Of a stretch of 64,000 bases of DNA, positions 1-12,000 are shown one piece after another. Where the stretch lies: NCBI RefSeq assembly GCF_026340565.1, contig NZ_JAPEPB010000001.1, forward strand, positions 7,724,001 to 7,788,000. Reading direction: 5' to 3'. This stretch comes from Kitasatospora sp. NBC_01287. GTDB lineage: Bacteria > Actinomycetota > Actinomycetes > Streptomycetales > Streptomycetaceae. The position numbers and the translations under genes are program-made. Positions within the stretch are counted from its first letter, which is position 1. The number at the start of each line of letters is the position of its first letter. The notes under the pieces were generated by a model, which was given only the letters and a program-made list of their open reading frames with translations, was not told where the DNA came from and ran no database searches.

Positions 1-3000
1 GGCAGCCAGCGGGCCGGGATGGGGCGTGAACTCTACTCCGCGTACCCGGTGTTCGCGCGGGCGTTGGACGAGGTCTGCGCGCACTTCGAGGGCGAACTCG
101 ACCGCCCGCTGCGCGAGGTGATGTTCGAGAAGGACTCCGAGCTGCTCGATGAGACCCGCTACACCCAGGCCGCGCTCTTCGCGATCGAGGTCGCGCTCTT
201 CCGCCTGCTGGAGTCCTGGGGCCTGCGCCCCGACCTGCTGGCCGGCCACTCGATCGGTGAGCTGGCCGCCGCGCACGTGGCGGGCCTCTGGTCGCTGCCG
301 GACGCCTGCCGCCTGGTCGCCGCGCGCGGCCGCCTGATGCAGGCGCTGCCCTCCGGCGGCGCGATGCTCGCCGTGCGGGCCACCGAGGCGCAGGTGCGCA
401 CCGCCCTGGTCGGCCGCGAGCGGGACGTGGCGATCGCGGCGGTCAACGGCCCCGAGTCCGTCGTGGTCTCCGGCTGCTCGGCCGTCATCGACGAACTGGC
501 GCAGGGCTGGTGGGCGGAGGGCCGCAAGGTCAAGCGGCTGCCGGTCAGCCACGCCTTCCACTCGCCGCTGATGGACCCGATGCTGGACCGGTTCCGCGCC
601 GTCGCCGAGTCGCTCACCTACCACGCGCCCGCGCTGCCGGTGGTCTCCAACGTCACCGGCGACTTCGCCACCGACCTGAGCGACCCCGAGTACTGGGTGC
701 GCCACGTGCGCGAGGCCGTCCGCTTCGCCGACGGGGTGGCCGCCCTGCACGCGCAGGGCGCGCGCACCTTCGTCGAGCTGGGCCCCGACGGGGTGCTGAC
801 CGCGCTGGCCCAGGAGGTGCTCGCCCAGGACGCCCCGACCCAGGACGCGCCGACCCAGGACGCCCTGCGCGCAGAGGTGGTGGCCGTCGCGCTGTCCCGC
901 GCCGGGCGCGGCGAGGCGGCCACGCTCACCACCGCCCTGGCCACCCTCGCCGTGCACGGCACCGCGCCCGACTGGTCCGCCTACTACGCCGGCACCGGCG
1001 CCCGCCGCACCGAGCTGCCCACCTACGCCTTCCAGGGCACCCGCTACTGGCTGGAGCCCAGTGGCGCGCTCTTCGGCGACGCCGCCGCGATCGGCCTGGC
1101 CGGCGTCAACCACCCGCTGCTCGCAGCCGCCGTCCAACTCGCCGACAGCGAGGGCACCCTGCTGACCGGCAGCCTCTCGCTGCGCACCCACCCCTGGATC
1201 GCCGACCACGGCATCCTCGGCACGGTGCTGCTGCCCGGCACCGCATTCCTCGAACTCGCCATCCGGGCGGGCGACCTGGTCGGCTGCGGCCAGGTGGACG
1301 AACTCACCCTGGAGACGCCGCTGGTGCTGCCCGCCGAGGGCGCCGTCCAGGTGCAGGTCTGGGTCGGCGCGCCGGACGAGGCCGGGCGCCGCCCGATCAG
1401 CATCCACTCGCGCCGCCAGGGCGCCGTTGATCCGGGCCTGGGCGGTGAACTGCCCTGGACCCGCCACGCCCAGGGCGCCCTGCTGGCCACCGCCGCCGAG
1501 CCGGTCGGCTCGCTGGCCGAGTGGCCGCCCGCCGGGGCGGAGCCGATCGACGTCTCCGACTTCTACGGCGGCTGGGAGCGGACCGGCTTCCACTACGGCC
1601 CGACCTTCCGCGGCCTGCGGGCCGCCTGGCGGCGCGGCGACGAGGTCTTCGCCGAGGTGCTGCTGCCCGAGGAGGCGGACGCCGCCGACTACGGCATCCA
1701 CCCCGCCCTGCTGGACGCGGGCCTGCACGCGATCGGCCTGGGCCGCTTCGTCGGCGGCGAGGCGCCGGCCGCCGGCGAGGGGCGGCTGCCGTTCTGCTGG
1801 AGCGGGGTCTCGCTGCACGCCACCGGCGCCACCGCGCTGCGCGTGCGGCTGGCCCCGGCCGGCACCGACGCGGTCAGCCTGCTGGTGGCCGACCGGTCGG
1901 GTGAGCTGGTCGCCACCGTCGACTCGCTCGCGGTCCGCCGGGTCACCGCCCAGCAGTTGGAGCAGCCGCGGGAGGAGGCCGGCGACGCGCTGCTGCGCCT
2001 GGAGTGGGCCCCGGTGCCCGCCGAGGCGCGCGGCGTGGCGAGCGAGGCCGCCGAGGCCGCGCGGGCGCAGTGGCTGCTGCTCGGCGCGGGCGTCGCGGCG
2101 GCCGAGCGACCGCTGCGCGAACTCGGCCTGGCGGTAAGGCAGATCGCCGTGCCCGCCGAGGCCCCCGAGCCGGGTGACGCGCCGCTGGTCGCGCTGGCCG
2201 GGCCCAGTGGCCCCGACGCCGTCGGGCAGGCCCTCACCCTGCTGCGCGAGTGGCTCGCCGAGGACCGGCTCGACCAGGCCGCGCTGGCCGTGGTGACCAG
2301 CGGTGCCGTCGCGGCGGTCCCGGGTGACGAGGTCCGCGACCCGCGCGCGGCCGCGGTCTGGGGCCTGGTTCGCTCGGCCCAGTCGGAGAACCCCGGCCGG
2401 GTGCTGCTGGTGGACGTGGACGGCTCGGCCGAGTCCTGGGCCGCGCTGCCCGGCGCGCTGGCCACCGGTGAGCCGCAGTTGGCCCTGCGGGCCGGCGCGG
2501 CCCTGCTGCCCAGGCTCGCCCGGGTGGCGGCCGGTGCCGAACTCGCCGCCCCGGCCGGTGCGGTGGCCTGGCGGCTGGACAGCGCGGCACGCGGCACGCT
2601 CGACGCGCTGGAGCTGCTTCCCGCCCCGGAGGCCATCGCGGAATTGACGCAGGGTCAGGTTCGGGTCTCGGTGCGGGCGGCCGGCGTCAACTTCCGTGAC
2701 GTGCTGAGCGCGTTGGGGATGTACCCGGGCCCGGCCGGTCTGCTGGGCGGCGAGGGCGCTGGTGTGGTGGCCGAGGTGGGTCCGGGTGTCACCGGACTCG
2801 CGGTCGGCGACCGGGTGCTGGGCATGTTCGTCGGCGGCTTCGGCCCGCTCGTGGTCACCGACCACCGCCTGCTCGCCCCGGTCCCGACCGGCTGGTCCTT
2901 CGCGCAGGCCGCGTCCGTGCCGACCGTCTTCCTCACCGCTCACTATGCCTGGACCGACCTCGGTTCGCTGCGGGCGGGTGAGCGGGTGCTGGTGCACGCC

Positions 3001-6000
3001 GGCACCGGCGGTGTGGGCATGGCGGCGATCCAGCTGGCCCGCCACCTGGGCGCGGAGGTCTTCGCCACCGCGAGTCCGGGCAAGTGGGAGACGCTGCGTT
3101 CGCTGGGTCTCGATGACGAGCACATCGCCTCCTCGCGTGATCTGGAGTTCGCGGCGAAGTTCCTCGCGGTGACCGGTGGCGAGGGTGTGGACGTGGTCCT
3201 CAACTCGCTGGCGGGGGAGTTCGTGGATGCCTCGCTGGAACTGCTGCCGCGTGGTGGGCGGTTCCTGGAGATGGGCAAGACCGACATCCGCTCCGAGGTG
3301 CCGGCGGGGGTGGCGTACCGGGCGTTCGACCTGGTGGAGGCCGGTCCGGCGCGGATCGGTGAGCTGCTGGCCGAGTTGCTGGCGCTCTTCGAGGCCGGTG
3401 CCGTCGAGCTCTCGCCGGTGAAGGTCTGGGACGTGCGGCAGGCGCCGGAGGCGTTCCGCTTCGTCAGCCAGGCCAAGCACATCGGCAAGGTGGTCCTCAC
3501 CGTGCCGCGGGCACTCGACCCCGACGGCACGGTGCTGATCACCGGTGGCACCGGCTCGCTGGGCGCCCTGACGGCACGTCATCTGGTGGCGGAGCACGGC
3601 GCGCGCAAGCTGCTGCTGCTCAGCCGGCGGGGCCCGGCCGCGCCGGGTGCGGCCGAACTGGTCGCGGAGCTGGCCGAGTCGGGGGCCGCCGCCGAGGTGG
3701 TGGCCTGCGACGTGGCCGACCGCGCCGCGCTGGCCGCGGTGCTGGCCGGGCGCGAGCTGACCGCCGTGGTGCACACCGCCGGCGTGCTGGACGACGGCGT
3801 GATCGCCTCGCTGGACGCCGCGCGGCTGGCCGGCGTCTGGGCGCCCAAGGCCGGGGCCGCCGAGCACCTGCACGAGCTGACGCGGGATCAGGACCTGGCG
3901 CTCTTCGCTCTCTTCTCCTCCGCCGCCGCGACCCTCGGCGGCACCGCGCAGGGCAACTACGCGGCGGCCAACGCCTATCTGGACGCGCTGGCGGAGCACC
4001 GGCACGCGCTGGGCCTGCCCGCCACCTCCTTCGCCTGGGGCCCCTGGGACCAGTCGGGCGGCATGACCGCCGACCTCTCCGGTGCCGACCTGACCCGGAT
4101 GGCGCGCGGCGGTCTGCTGCCGCTCTCGCGCGCCGAGGGCCTGGCGCTCTTCGACGCGGGCACCGGATCGGCGGGCGCGGCCCTGGTCGCGCTGCGGATC
4201 GACCTCGCCGTGCTGCGCGGCCAGGCCGCCGCCGGAGCGCTGGCTCCGGTCTTCCGCGGCCTGGTCCGCGCCACCGGCCGCCGGGTGGTCGGCACGGCGG
4301 TGGCCGGTGGCCGTTCGGCGCTGGTGGAGAAGCTGGCGCCGCTGGCGGTGGCCGAGCGCGGCCGCGCCGTGCTGGAGCTGGTGCGGGGTGCGGCGGCTGC
4401 CGTGCTCGGTCACGGCTCGGTGGAGGGCGTCGAGTCGGGGCGGGCTTTCAAGGAGTTGGGCTTCGACTCGCTGACCGCCGTCGAGCTGCGCAACCGCCTG
4501 GGTGGGGCGACCGGTCTGCGGCTGCCCGCCACCCTGGTCTTCGACTACCCCACCCCGCAGGTCCTCGCCGAGTACGTGCTGAGCGAACTGGCCTCCGAAC
4601 TGGGCGAGGTGGCAGCCACGGCGGGCGGCGGGGTGGGCGGCGCGGTGGTCGCGACGGCCGCCGCCGATGAGCCGCTGGCGATCGTCGGCATGGCCTGCCG
4701 GTTCCCCGGCGGGGTGGACTCGCCCGAGGCGCTCTGGCAGCTGGTCAGCACCGGCGGCGACGCGATCGGCGGCTTCCCGGTGGACCGGGGCTGGGACCTG
4801 GACGGCCTCTACGACCCGGACGGCGAGACCCCCGGGACCAGCTATGTGCAGTCCGGTGGATTCCTCTACGGTGCCAGCGAGTTCGACCCCGGCTTCTTCG
4901 GCATCTCGCCGCGCGAGGCGCTCGCGATGGACCCGCAGCAACGCCTACTGCTCGAAGCCTCCTGGGAGACCTTCGAGCGGGCCGGCATCGACCCGCGCTC
5001 GCTGCGCGGCAGCCGGACCGGTGTCTTCGTCGGCGCGGCGGCCTCCGGCTACGGCACCGGCCTGGTCAGCGTCCCCGAGGGCGTCGAGGGGCACCTGCTG
5101 ACCGGCAACACCCCGAGCGTCATCTCGGGCCGCCTCTCCTACACCTTCGGTCTGGAGGGTCCGGCGGTCACCGTCGACACCGCGTGCTCGTCCTCGCTGG
5201 TCGCGCTGCACCTGGCGGGTCAGGCGATCCGCAGCGGTGAGTGCTCGATGGCGCTGGTCGGCGGTGTGACCGTGATGGCCACCCCCGGCATCTTCACCGA
5301 GTTCTCCAAGCAGGGCGGTCTGTCGGGCGACGGCCGCTGCCGGGCCTTCGCGGCCGGGGCCGACGGCACCGGCTGGTCCGAGGGCGCGGGCATGCTGCTC
5401 GTCGAACCGCTCTCCGAGGCACGCCGCCAGGGCCACCCGGTGCTCGCCGTGGTCCGGGGTTCCGCCGTGAACCAGGACGGCGCCAGCAACGGGCTGACCG
5501 CGCCGAACGGGCCCTCGCAGCAGCGGGTGATCCGCCAGGCCCTGGCCAACGCTGAGTTGACGGTCAATCAGATCGATGTGGTCGAGGCGCACGGCACCGG
5601 CACCGCGCTGGGCGACCCGATCGAGGCGCAGGCCCTGCTCGCCACCTACGGCCGCGAGCGCGACGCGGACCGCCCGCTGTGGCTGGGTTCGATCAAGTCG
5701 AACATCGGGCACACCCAGGCGGCGGCCGGAGTGGCCGGTGTGATCAAGATGGTGCTGGCGATGCGCGGCGGACTGCTGCCGCGGACCCTGCACGTGGACG
5801 CGCCGACCCCGCACGTGGACTGGACGGCGGGCGCGGTCGAACTCCTGACGGAGGCCCAGGAGTGGCCGCTGACGGGGGAGCCGCGCCGCGCGGCCGTCTC
5901 CTCGTTCGGGATCAGCGGTACCAACGCGCACGTGATCCTGGAGCAGGCTCCGGCGGTCGAGGCCCCGGCCATCGCGATCGACGCCCCGCTCACCGACCTG

Positions 6001-9000
6001 CCTGTCCTACCGCTCGTGCTGTCGGGGCGTGGTGAGCCGGCGCTGCGCGCGCAGATCGAGCGCTTCGCGGCGTTCGAGGGCTCCGACGCGGTCGAGGGTG
6101 ATCTCGCGGCGGTGGGTGCGGCGCTGGTGCGCGGTCGGGCGCTGTTCGAGGACCGGGCGGTGCTGCTGGGTGACCAGCGGGTGGTCGGGCACGCGGCCGG
6201 TGATGGTGGGGTGGTGTTGGTCTTCCCGGGTCAGGGTTCGCAGTGGGTGGGGATGGCGTCGGGGTTGCTGGCGGTGTCGCCGGTGTTCGCGGAGTCGATC
6301 GCGGCTTGTTCGGCGGCGTTGGCGCCTTTTGTGGATTGGTCGTTGGAGGAGGCGCTGGCGGATGCGGCGCTGCTGGAGCGGGTCGATGTGGTGCAGCCGG
6401 TGTTGTTCTCGGTGATGGTGTCGCTGGCGGCGTTGTGGCGTTCGCTGGGTGTCGAGGTTGCGGCTGTCGTCGGTCACTCGCAGGGTGAGATCGCTGCGGC
6501 GTGTGTGGCGGGTGCGTTGTCGTTGGAGGATGCGGTGCGGGTGGTCGCGTTGCGGGCGAAGTCGTTGGCGCGGGTGGCGGGTTCGGGTGGGATGGTGTCG
6601 CTCTTCGCGTCCGCCGCGAAGGCCGGCGAGTTGCTGGTGGGGTTCGAGGGTCGGGTCGGGATCGCGGCGGTGAACGGTCCGGGTTCGGTGGTGGTCTCGG
6701 GTGAGGCGGGCGGGCTGGACGAGTTCATGGTGGCCTGCTCGGACGCGGGTGTGGACGCGCGGCGGGTGAAGGTGGATTACGCCTCGCACTCGGCGCAGAT
6801 GGAGTTGCTGGAGGTTGAGATCACCGAGGCGCTCGCTCCGGTCACCGGGCTTGCCCCGAGTATTCCGATGTTCTCGACGTACACCGGTGAGTGGGTCAAG
6901 TCGGGTGAGTTGGGGGCGCGTTACTGGTACGAGAACCTGCGGCACCCGGTGCGTCTGCAGGAGGCGGTGGCCGAGCTGGCGAAGGCCGGGCATCGGCTCT
7001 TCGTGGAGGCGAGTCCGCATCCGGTGCTGACCGTGGGCGTCCAGGACACGCTGGATGCCAGTGGTGGTGGCCTCGCGCTGGGCACGCTGCGGCGTGAGCA
7101 GGGCGGTGCGGACCGCTTCCTGACCTCGGTCGCGGAGGCCTTCGTCAACGGCGCCACCGTCGACTGGTCCTGCCTCTTCGCGGGCGACGTCGAGCGCGTC
7201 GAGCTGCCGACCTACCCGTTCCAGCGGGAGCGGCTCTGGCTGGAGTCCGGCCTCGCGGCGGCCGCGCTGGCGGCCGCGGCGGTGGATCCTGCGGAGGCGG
7301 GGTTCTGGGCGGCGGTGGATGGTGGTGATCTGGCGGGTCTGGCTGGTGCGTTGGGGGTGGATGGGGGGCAGTCGTTCGGTGAGGTGTTGCCGGCGATCGC
7401 TGCGTGGCGTCGTGGTCGGCGTGAGGCGTCGGTGGTGGATGACTGGCGTTATCGGGTGGTGTGGCGGCCGGTGTTGTCGGGTGCGGGTGCCGCGCTGGTG
7501 GGTTCGTGGTTGGTGGTTTCGCACGGGCTCGACGCTGATCGGCTGGTTGAGGTGCTGCGGGCGGGTGGGGCCGAGGTCGAGGTCATCGATGGTGCTTCGG
7601 AGCTTGCGGAGGCTTTCGCCGGGCGGGAGTTCGCTGGTGTGCTCTCGTTGGTGGGTGGTGGTTCGGTTGCTCCGGTGGTGCCGGTGGAGCAGCTCGCGGT
7701 GCTGCAGGCGTTGGGTGAGTTGGGTGTGGATGCCCGGTTGTGGTGTGTGACGTCGGGTGCGGTGTCGGTGGGGCGTTCGGATGTGTTGAGCGGTCCGGGT
7801 GCCGCGTCGGTGTGGGGTTTGGGTCGGGTGGCGGCGCTGGAGTTCCCTGAGCGTTGGGGTGGTCTGGTGGATGTGCCGGTGGAGTTGGATGCTCGGGCGG
7901 GTGTGCGGCTGTGTGCGGTGCTGGGGCAGTCGGTGGAGGATCAGGTCGCGGTTCGGGCTTCGGGTGTGTTCGGGGCGCGGTTGGAGCGGGCGGTGCCGGG
8001 GATCGGGGTGGAGGCCGGTTGGTCGGTTTCCGGTTCGGTGTTGGTGACGGGTGGTACGGGTGGTCTGGGTGCGCGGGTGGCGCGTTGGCTGGTCGGTCGG
8101 GGTGCTGAGCATCTGGTGCTGGTGAGCCGTCGTGGTCCGCAGGCTCCTGGTGCGGGTGAGTTGGCCGAGGAGTTGCGTGCTCTGGGTGCCAGGGTCGACG
8201 TCGTCGCCTGCGACGTGGCGGATCGTGACGCGCTGGCCCGGGTCATCGAGGGCATCTCGCTCTCGGCGGTCGTGCACGCGGCCGGGGTGCTGGACGATGG
8301 TGTGCTGGCGGGTCTGACGCCCGAGCGGCTGCGCGGTGTGCTGGCGGCGAAGGCGGAGTCGGCGTGGCACCTGCACGAGTTGACGCGTGATCAGCAGCTC
8401 GATGCTTTCGTGCTCTTCTCTTCCCTGGCCGGCACGCTGGGTGCGGCGGGTCAGGGCAACTACGCGGCTGCGAACGCCTATCTGGACGCCCTCGCCGAGT
8501 ACCGCCGCTCGCAGGGTCTGGCGGCGACCTCGATCGGCTGGGGTCCGTGGGCGGAGGACGGTCTGGCGGCCGAGAGCGAGGTGGTCGGGGCGCGGATGCG
8601 CCGCAGCGGCCTGCCGGGCATGGCGCCGTCGGCGGGTCTGGCGGCCCTCGGGCGGGTGCTGGCGGCCGGGGACACCACGCTCGCGGTGGCCGATGTGGCC
8701 TGGGAGCGGTTCGCGCCGTCCTTCGTCTCGGTCCGCTCCTCCGCCCTGCTGGCCGACGTGCTGGCCGGGCTGGCCTCCGGTGCGCCGGTGGCGGCGGCAC
8801 CGCAGCTGATCGGCTGGGCGGGGCAGTTGGCGGGTCTTGCGGCGGCGGAGCGGTTGTCGGCGGTGGTGGGCTGGGTGTGTGCGGAGGCGGCGTCGGTGCT
8901 GGGCTACGGCTCGGCGGACGCGGTGGCGGCGGGTCGGGCGTTCCGTGATCTCGGGTTCGACTCGTTGACGGCGGTGGAACTGCGCAACCGGTTGGCGAAG

Positions 9001-12000
9001 TTGTCGGGTCAGCGGTTGCCGGCGGGGTTGGTCTTCGACTACCCGACGCCTCGGGCGCTGGGGGAGTTCCTGCTCGGCAAGCTCTCCGGTGCCGAGGCGT
9101 CGAGCGTCGAATCCGCCTCCCCGGTCGCGGTGGTGGCGCAGGACGACCCGGTGGTGATCGTCGGCATGGCCTGCCGGTTCCCCGGCGGCGCGGTGTCGCC
9201 GGAGGCGCTCTGGCGAGTACTGGAGTCCGGCACCGACACCATCGCGGAGTTCCCGGGCGACCGGGGCTGGCAGCTCGGCTCCACCACCTCCTACACGCCG
9301 CGCGGTGCCTTCCTCTACGAGGCGGGCGACTTCGACGCGGACTTCTTCGGGATCTCGCCGCGTGAGGCGCTGGCGATGGACCCGCAACAGCGGCTGCTGC
9401 TCGAAACCTCCTGGGAGCTCTTCGAGCAGGCCGGGATCGACCTGACCGGCCTGCGCGGCACCCGGACCGGCGTCTTCGTCGGCAGCAACGGCCAGGACTA
9501 CCCGGCCCTGCTCAGCGCGACGGCCGCCGCCGAGGGGCTCGAAGGCCACCTGCTGACGGGCAACGCGGCGAGCGTGGTCTCCGGGCGCATCTCCTACACC
9601 TTCGGTCTGGAGGGTCCGGCGGTCACGGTCGACACCGCGTGCTCCTCCTCGCTGGTGGCCCTGCACCTGGCCGTTCAGGCGCTGCGCAGCGGCGAGTGCT
9701 CGATGGCGCTGGCCGGCGGCGTGACGGTGATGTCCACCCCGGGCCTGTTCGCCGAGTTCGGGCGCCAGGGCGGCCTGGCAGCGGACGGTCGCTGCAAGGC
9801 GTTCGCGGCGGCGGCCGACGGCACGAGCTGGGGCGAGGGCGTTGGGCTGCTGCTGGTGGAGCGGCTGAGCGACGCCGAGCGGCTGGGGCATCGGGTGCTG
9901 GCGACGGTGCGTGGCACGGCGGTGAACCAGGACGGTGCGTCGAACGGTCTGACGGCGCCGAACGGTCCCTCGCAGCAGCGGGTGATCCGGCAGGCGCTGG
10001 CGTCGGCGGGTCTGAGCGCGGCCGAGGTGGACGCGGTGGAGGCGCACGGCACCGGTACGGCGCTGGGCGACCCGATCGAGGCGGAGGCGCTGCTGGCGAC
10101 CTACGGCCAGGGTCGGGCCGCCGATCAGCCGCTGCTGTTGGGGTCGATCAAGTCGAACATCGGGCACACCCAGGCGGCAGCCGGGGTGGCGGGCGTGATC
10201 AAGATGGTGCTGGCGATGCGGCACGGTGTGGTGCCGCGCACGCTGCACGTGGACGAGCCCTCGCCGCAGATCGACTGGTCGGCGGGTGCGGTCGAGCTGG
10301 TGACGGAGAACCGTGTCTGGCCGGAGCATGAGGGTCCGCGTCGTGCGGGCGTCTCCTCCTTCGGCGTCAGCGGCACCAACGCGCACGCGATCCTCGAAGT
10401 CACCCCGGCGGCAACGCCGGTGGCGGCCGAGCCGGCCGAGGCCGGCCCGGAACAGGTGGTCGGGTGGACCCTCTCGGCCCGCAGCGAGGACGCACTGCAC
10501 CAGCAGGCGGCACGCCTGCTGGCCGCCGTCACGGCGGCTCCTGCGGTCGAACCCGCCGATGTCGCGTTCTCGTTGGCGACGTCGCGGGCGGCGTTGGAGC
10601 GTCGTGCGGTGGTGGTCGGTGGTGACCGTGAGGCGCTGCTGGCCGGGTTGGCCGCGCTGGCCGAGGGCCGCGAGGCGCCGGGCGTGGTGACGGGCACGGC
10701 GGTGGAGGAGGGCAGGATCGCGCTGCTCTTCTCCGGCCAGGGCAGCCAGCGGGCCGGGATGGGGCGCGAACTGCACGCCGCCTACCCGGTGTTCGCGGAC
10801 GCGTTGGACGCGGTCTGCGCGCACTTCGACGCCGAGCTGGACCGCCCGCTGCGCGAGGTGCTCTTCGACACCGACTCGCGGCTGCTGGACCAGACCCGCT
10901 ACACGCAGGCCGGGCTCTTCGCGATCGAGGTCGCACTCTTCCGCCTCATCGAGTCCTGGGGCGTGCGCCCGGACTTCCTCGCGGGGCACTCCATCGGCGA
11001 GTTGGCCGCCGCGCACGTCGCGGGCATCCTCTCCCTCGCCGACGCCTGCACGCTGGTGGACGCCCGTGGTCGCCTGATGCAGGCGCTGCCGGCCGGTGGC
11101 GCGATGCTCGCCGTGCAGGGCTCGGAGGACGAGGTCCGCGCGGCACTGCCCGCCGGTGTCGACATCGCGGCCGTCAACGCGGCGGACTCCATCGTCGTCT
11201 CCGGCCCCGAGACCGCGATCGCCGAACTGGAGGCCGCCTGGCGCGCGGAGGGCCGCAAGGTCAAGCGGCTCACGGTCAGCCACGCTTTCCACTCCGCCCT
11301 GATGGACCCGATGCTCGCCGCCTTCCGCACGGTCGCCGAGTCCCTCACCTACACCGCGCCCCGGATCCCGGTGGTCTCCAACGTCACCGGCGACCTCTCC
11401 GCCGACCTGACCGATCCCGCCTACTGGGTGCGCCACGTGCGCGAGGCGGTCCGCTTCGCCGACGGCCTGGCCACCCTCCGGCAGCACCAGGTGGGCACGT
11501 TCCTGGAGATCGGCCCCGACGGCGTGCTGGCCGCCCTGGCCGAGGGCATCGCCACCCAGCGTGCGGGGCGCCCCGAGGCGCAGACGCTGCTCACCGCGCT
11601 GGCCCACCTGCACGTGAGCGGTACCGCCGTCGACTGGTCGGCGCTGCTGCCCACCGCCCGCCCGGTCGAGCTGCCGACCTACGCCTTCCAGCACACCCGC
11701 TTCTGGCCCACCATCACCCCCAACGCGGGCGTGAGTGCCCCCGCAGTCGTCAGCGACGTCGACGCCCGCTTCTGGGCCGCCGTCGAGCACGAGGACCTCG
11801 CCACCCTCACCACCACCCTCACCGACGCCGACCCCGCCGCCCTGGGCCAGGTCCTGCCCGCCCTCTCCGCCTGGCACCGCCGACGCAGCGCGCAGTCGGC
11901 GCTGGACGCCTGGCGCTACCGGGTGACCTGGGCGCCCGCCGTCCCCGAGACGGCGGCCGCGCTGCGCGGCAGCTGGCTGCTGGTCACGCCCAAGGGCGCG

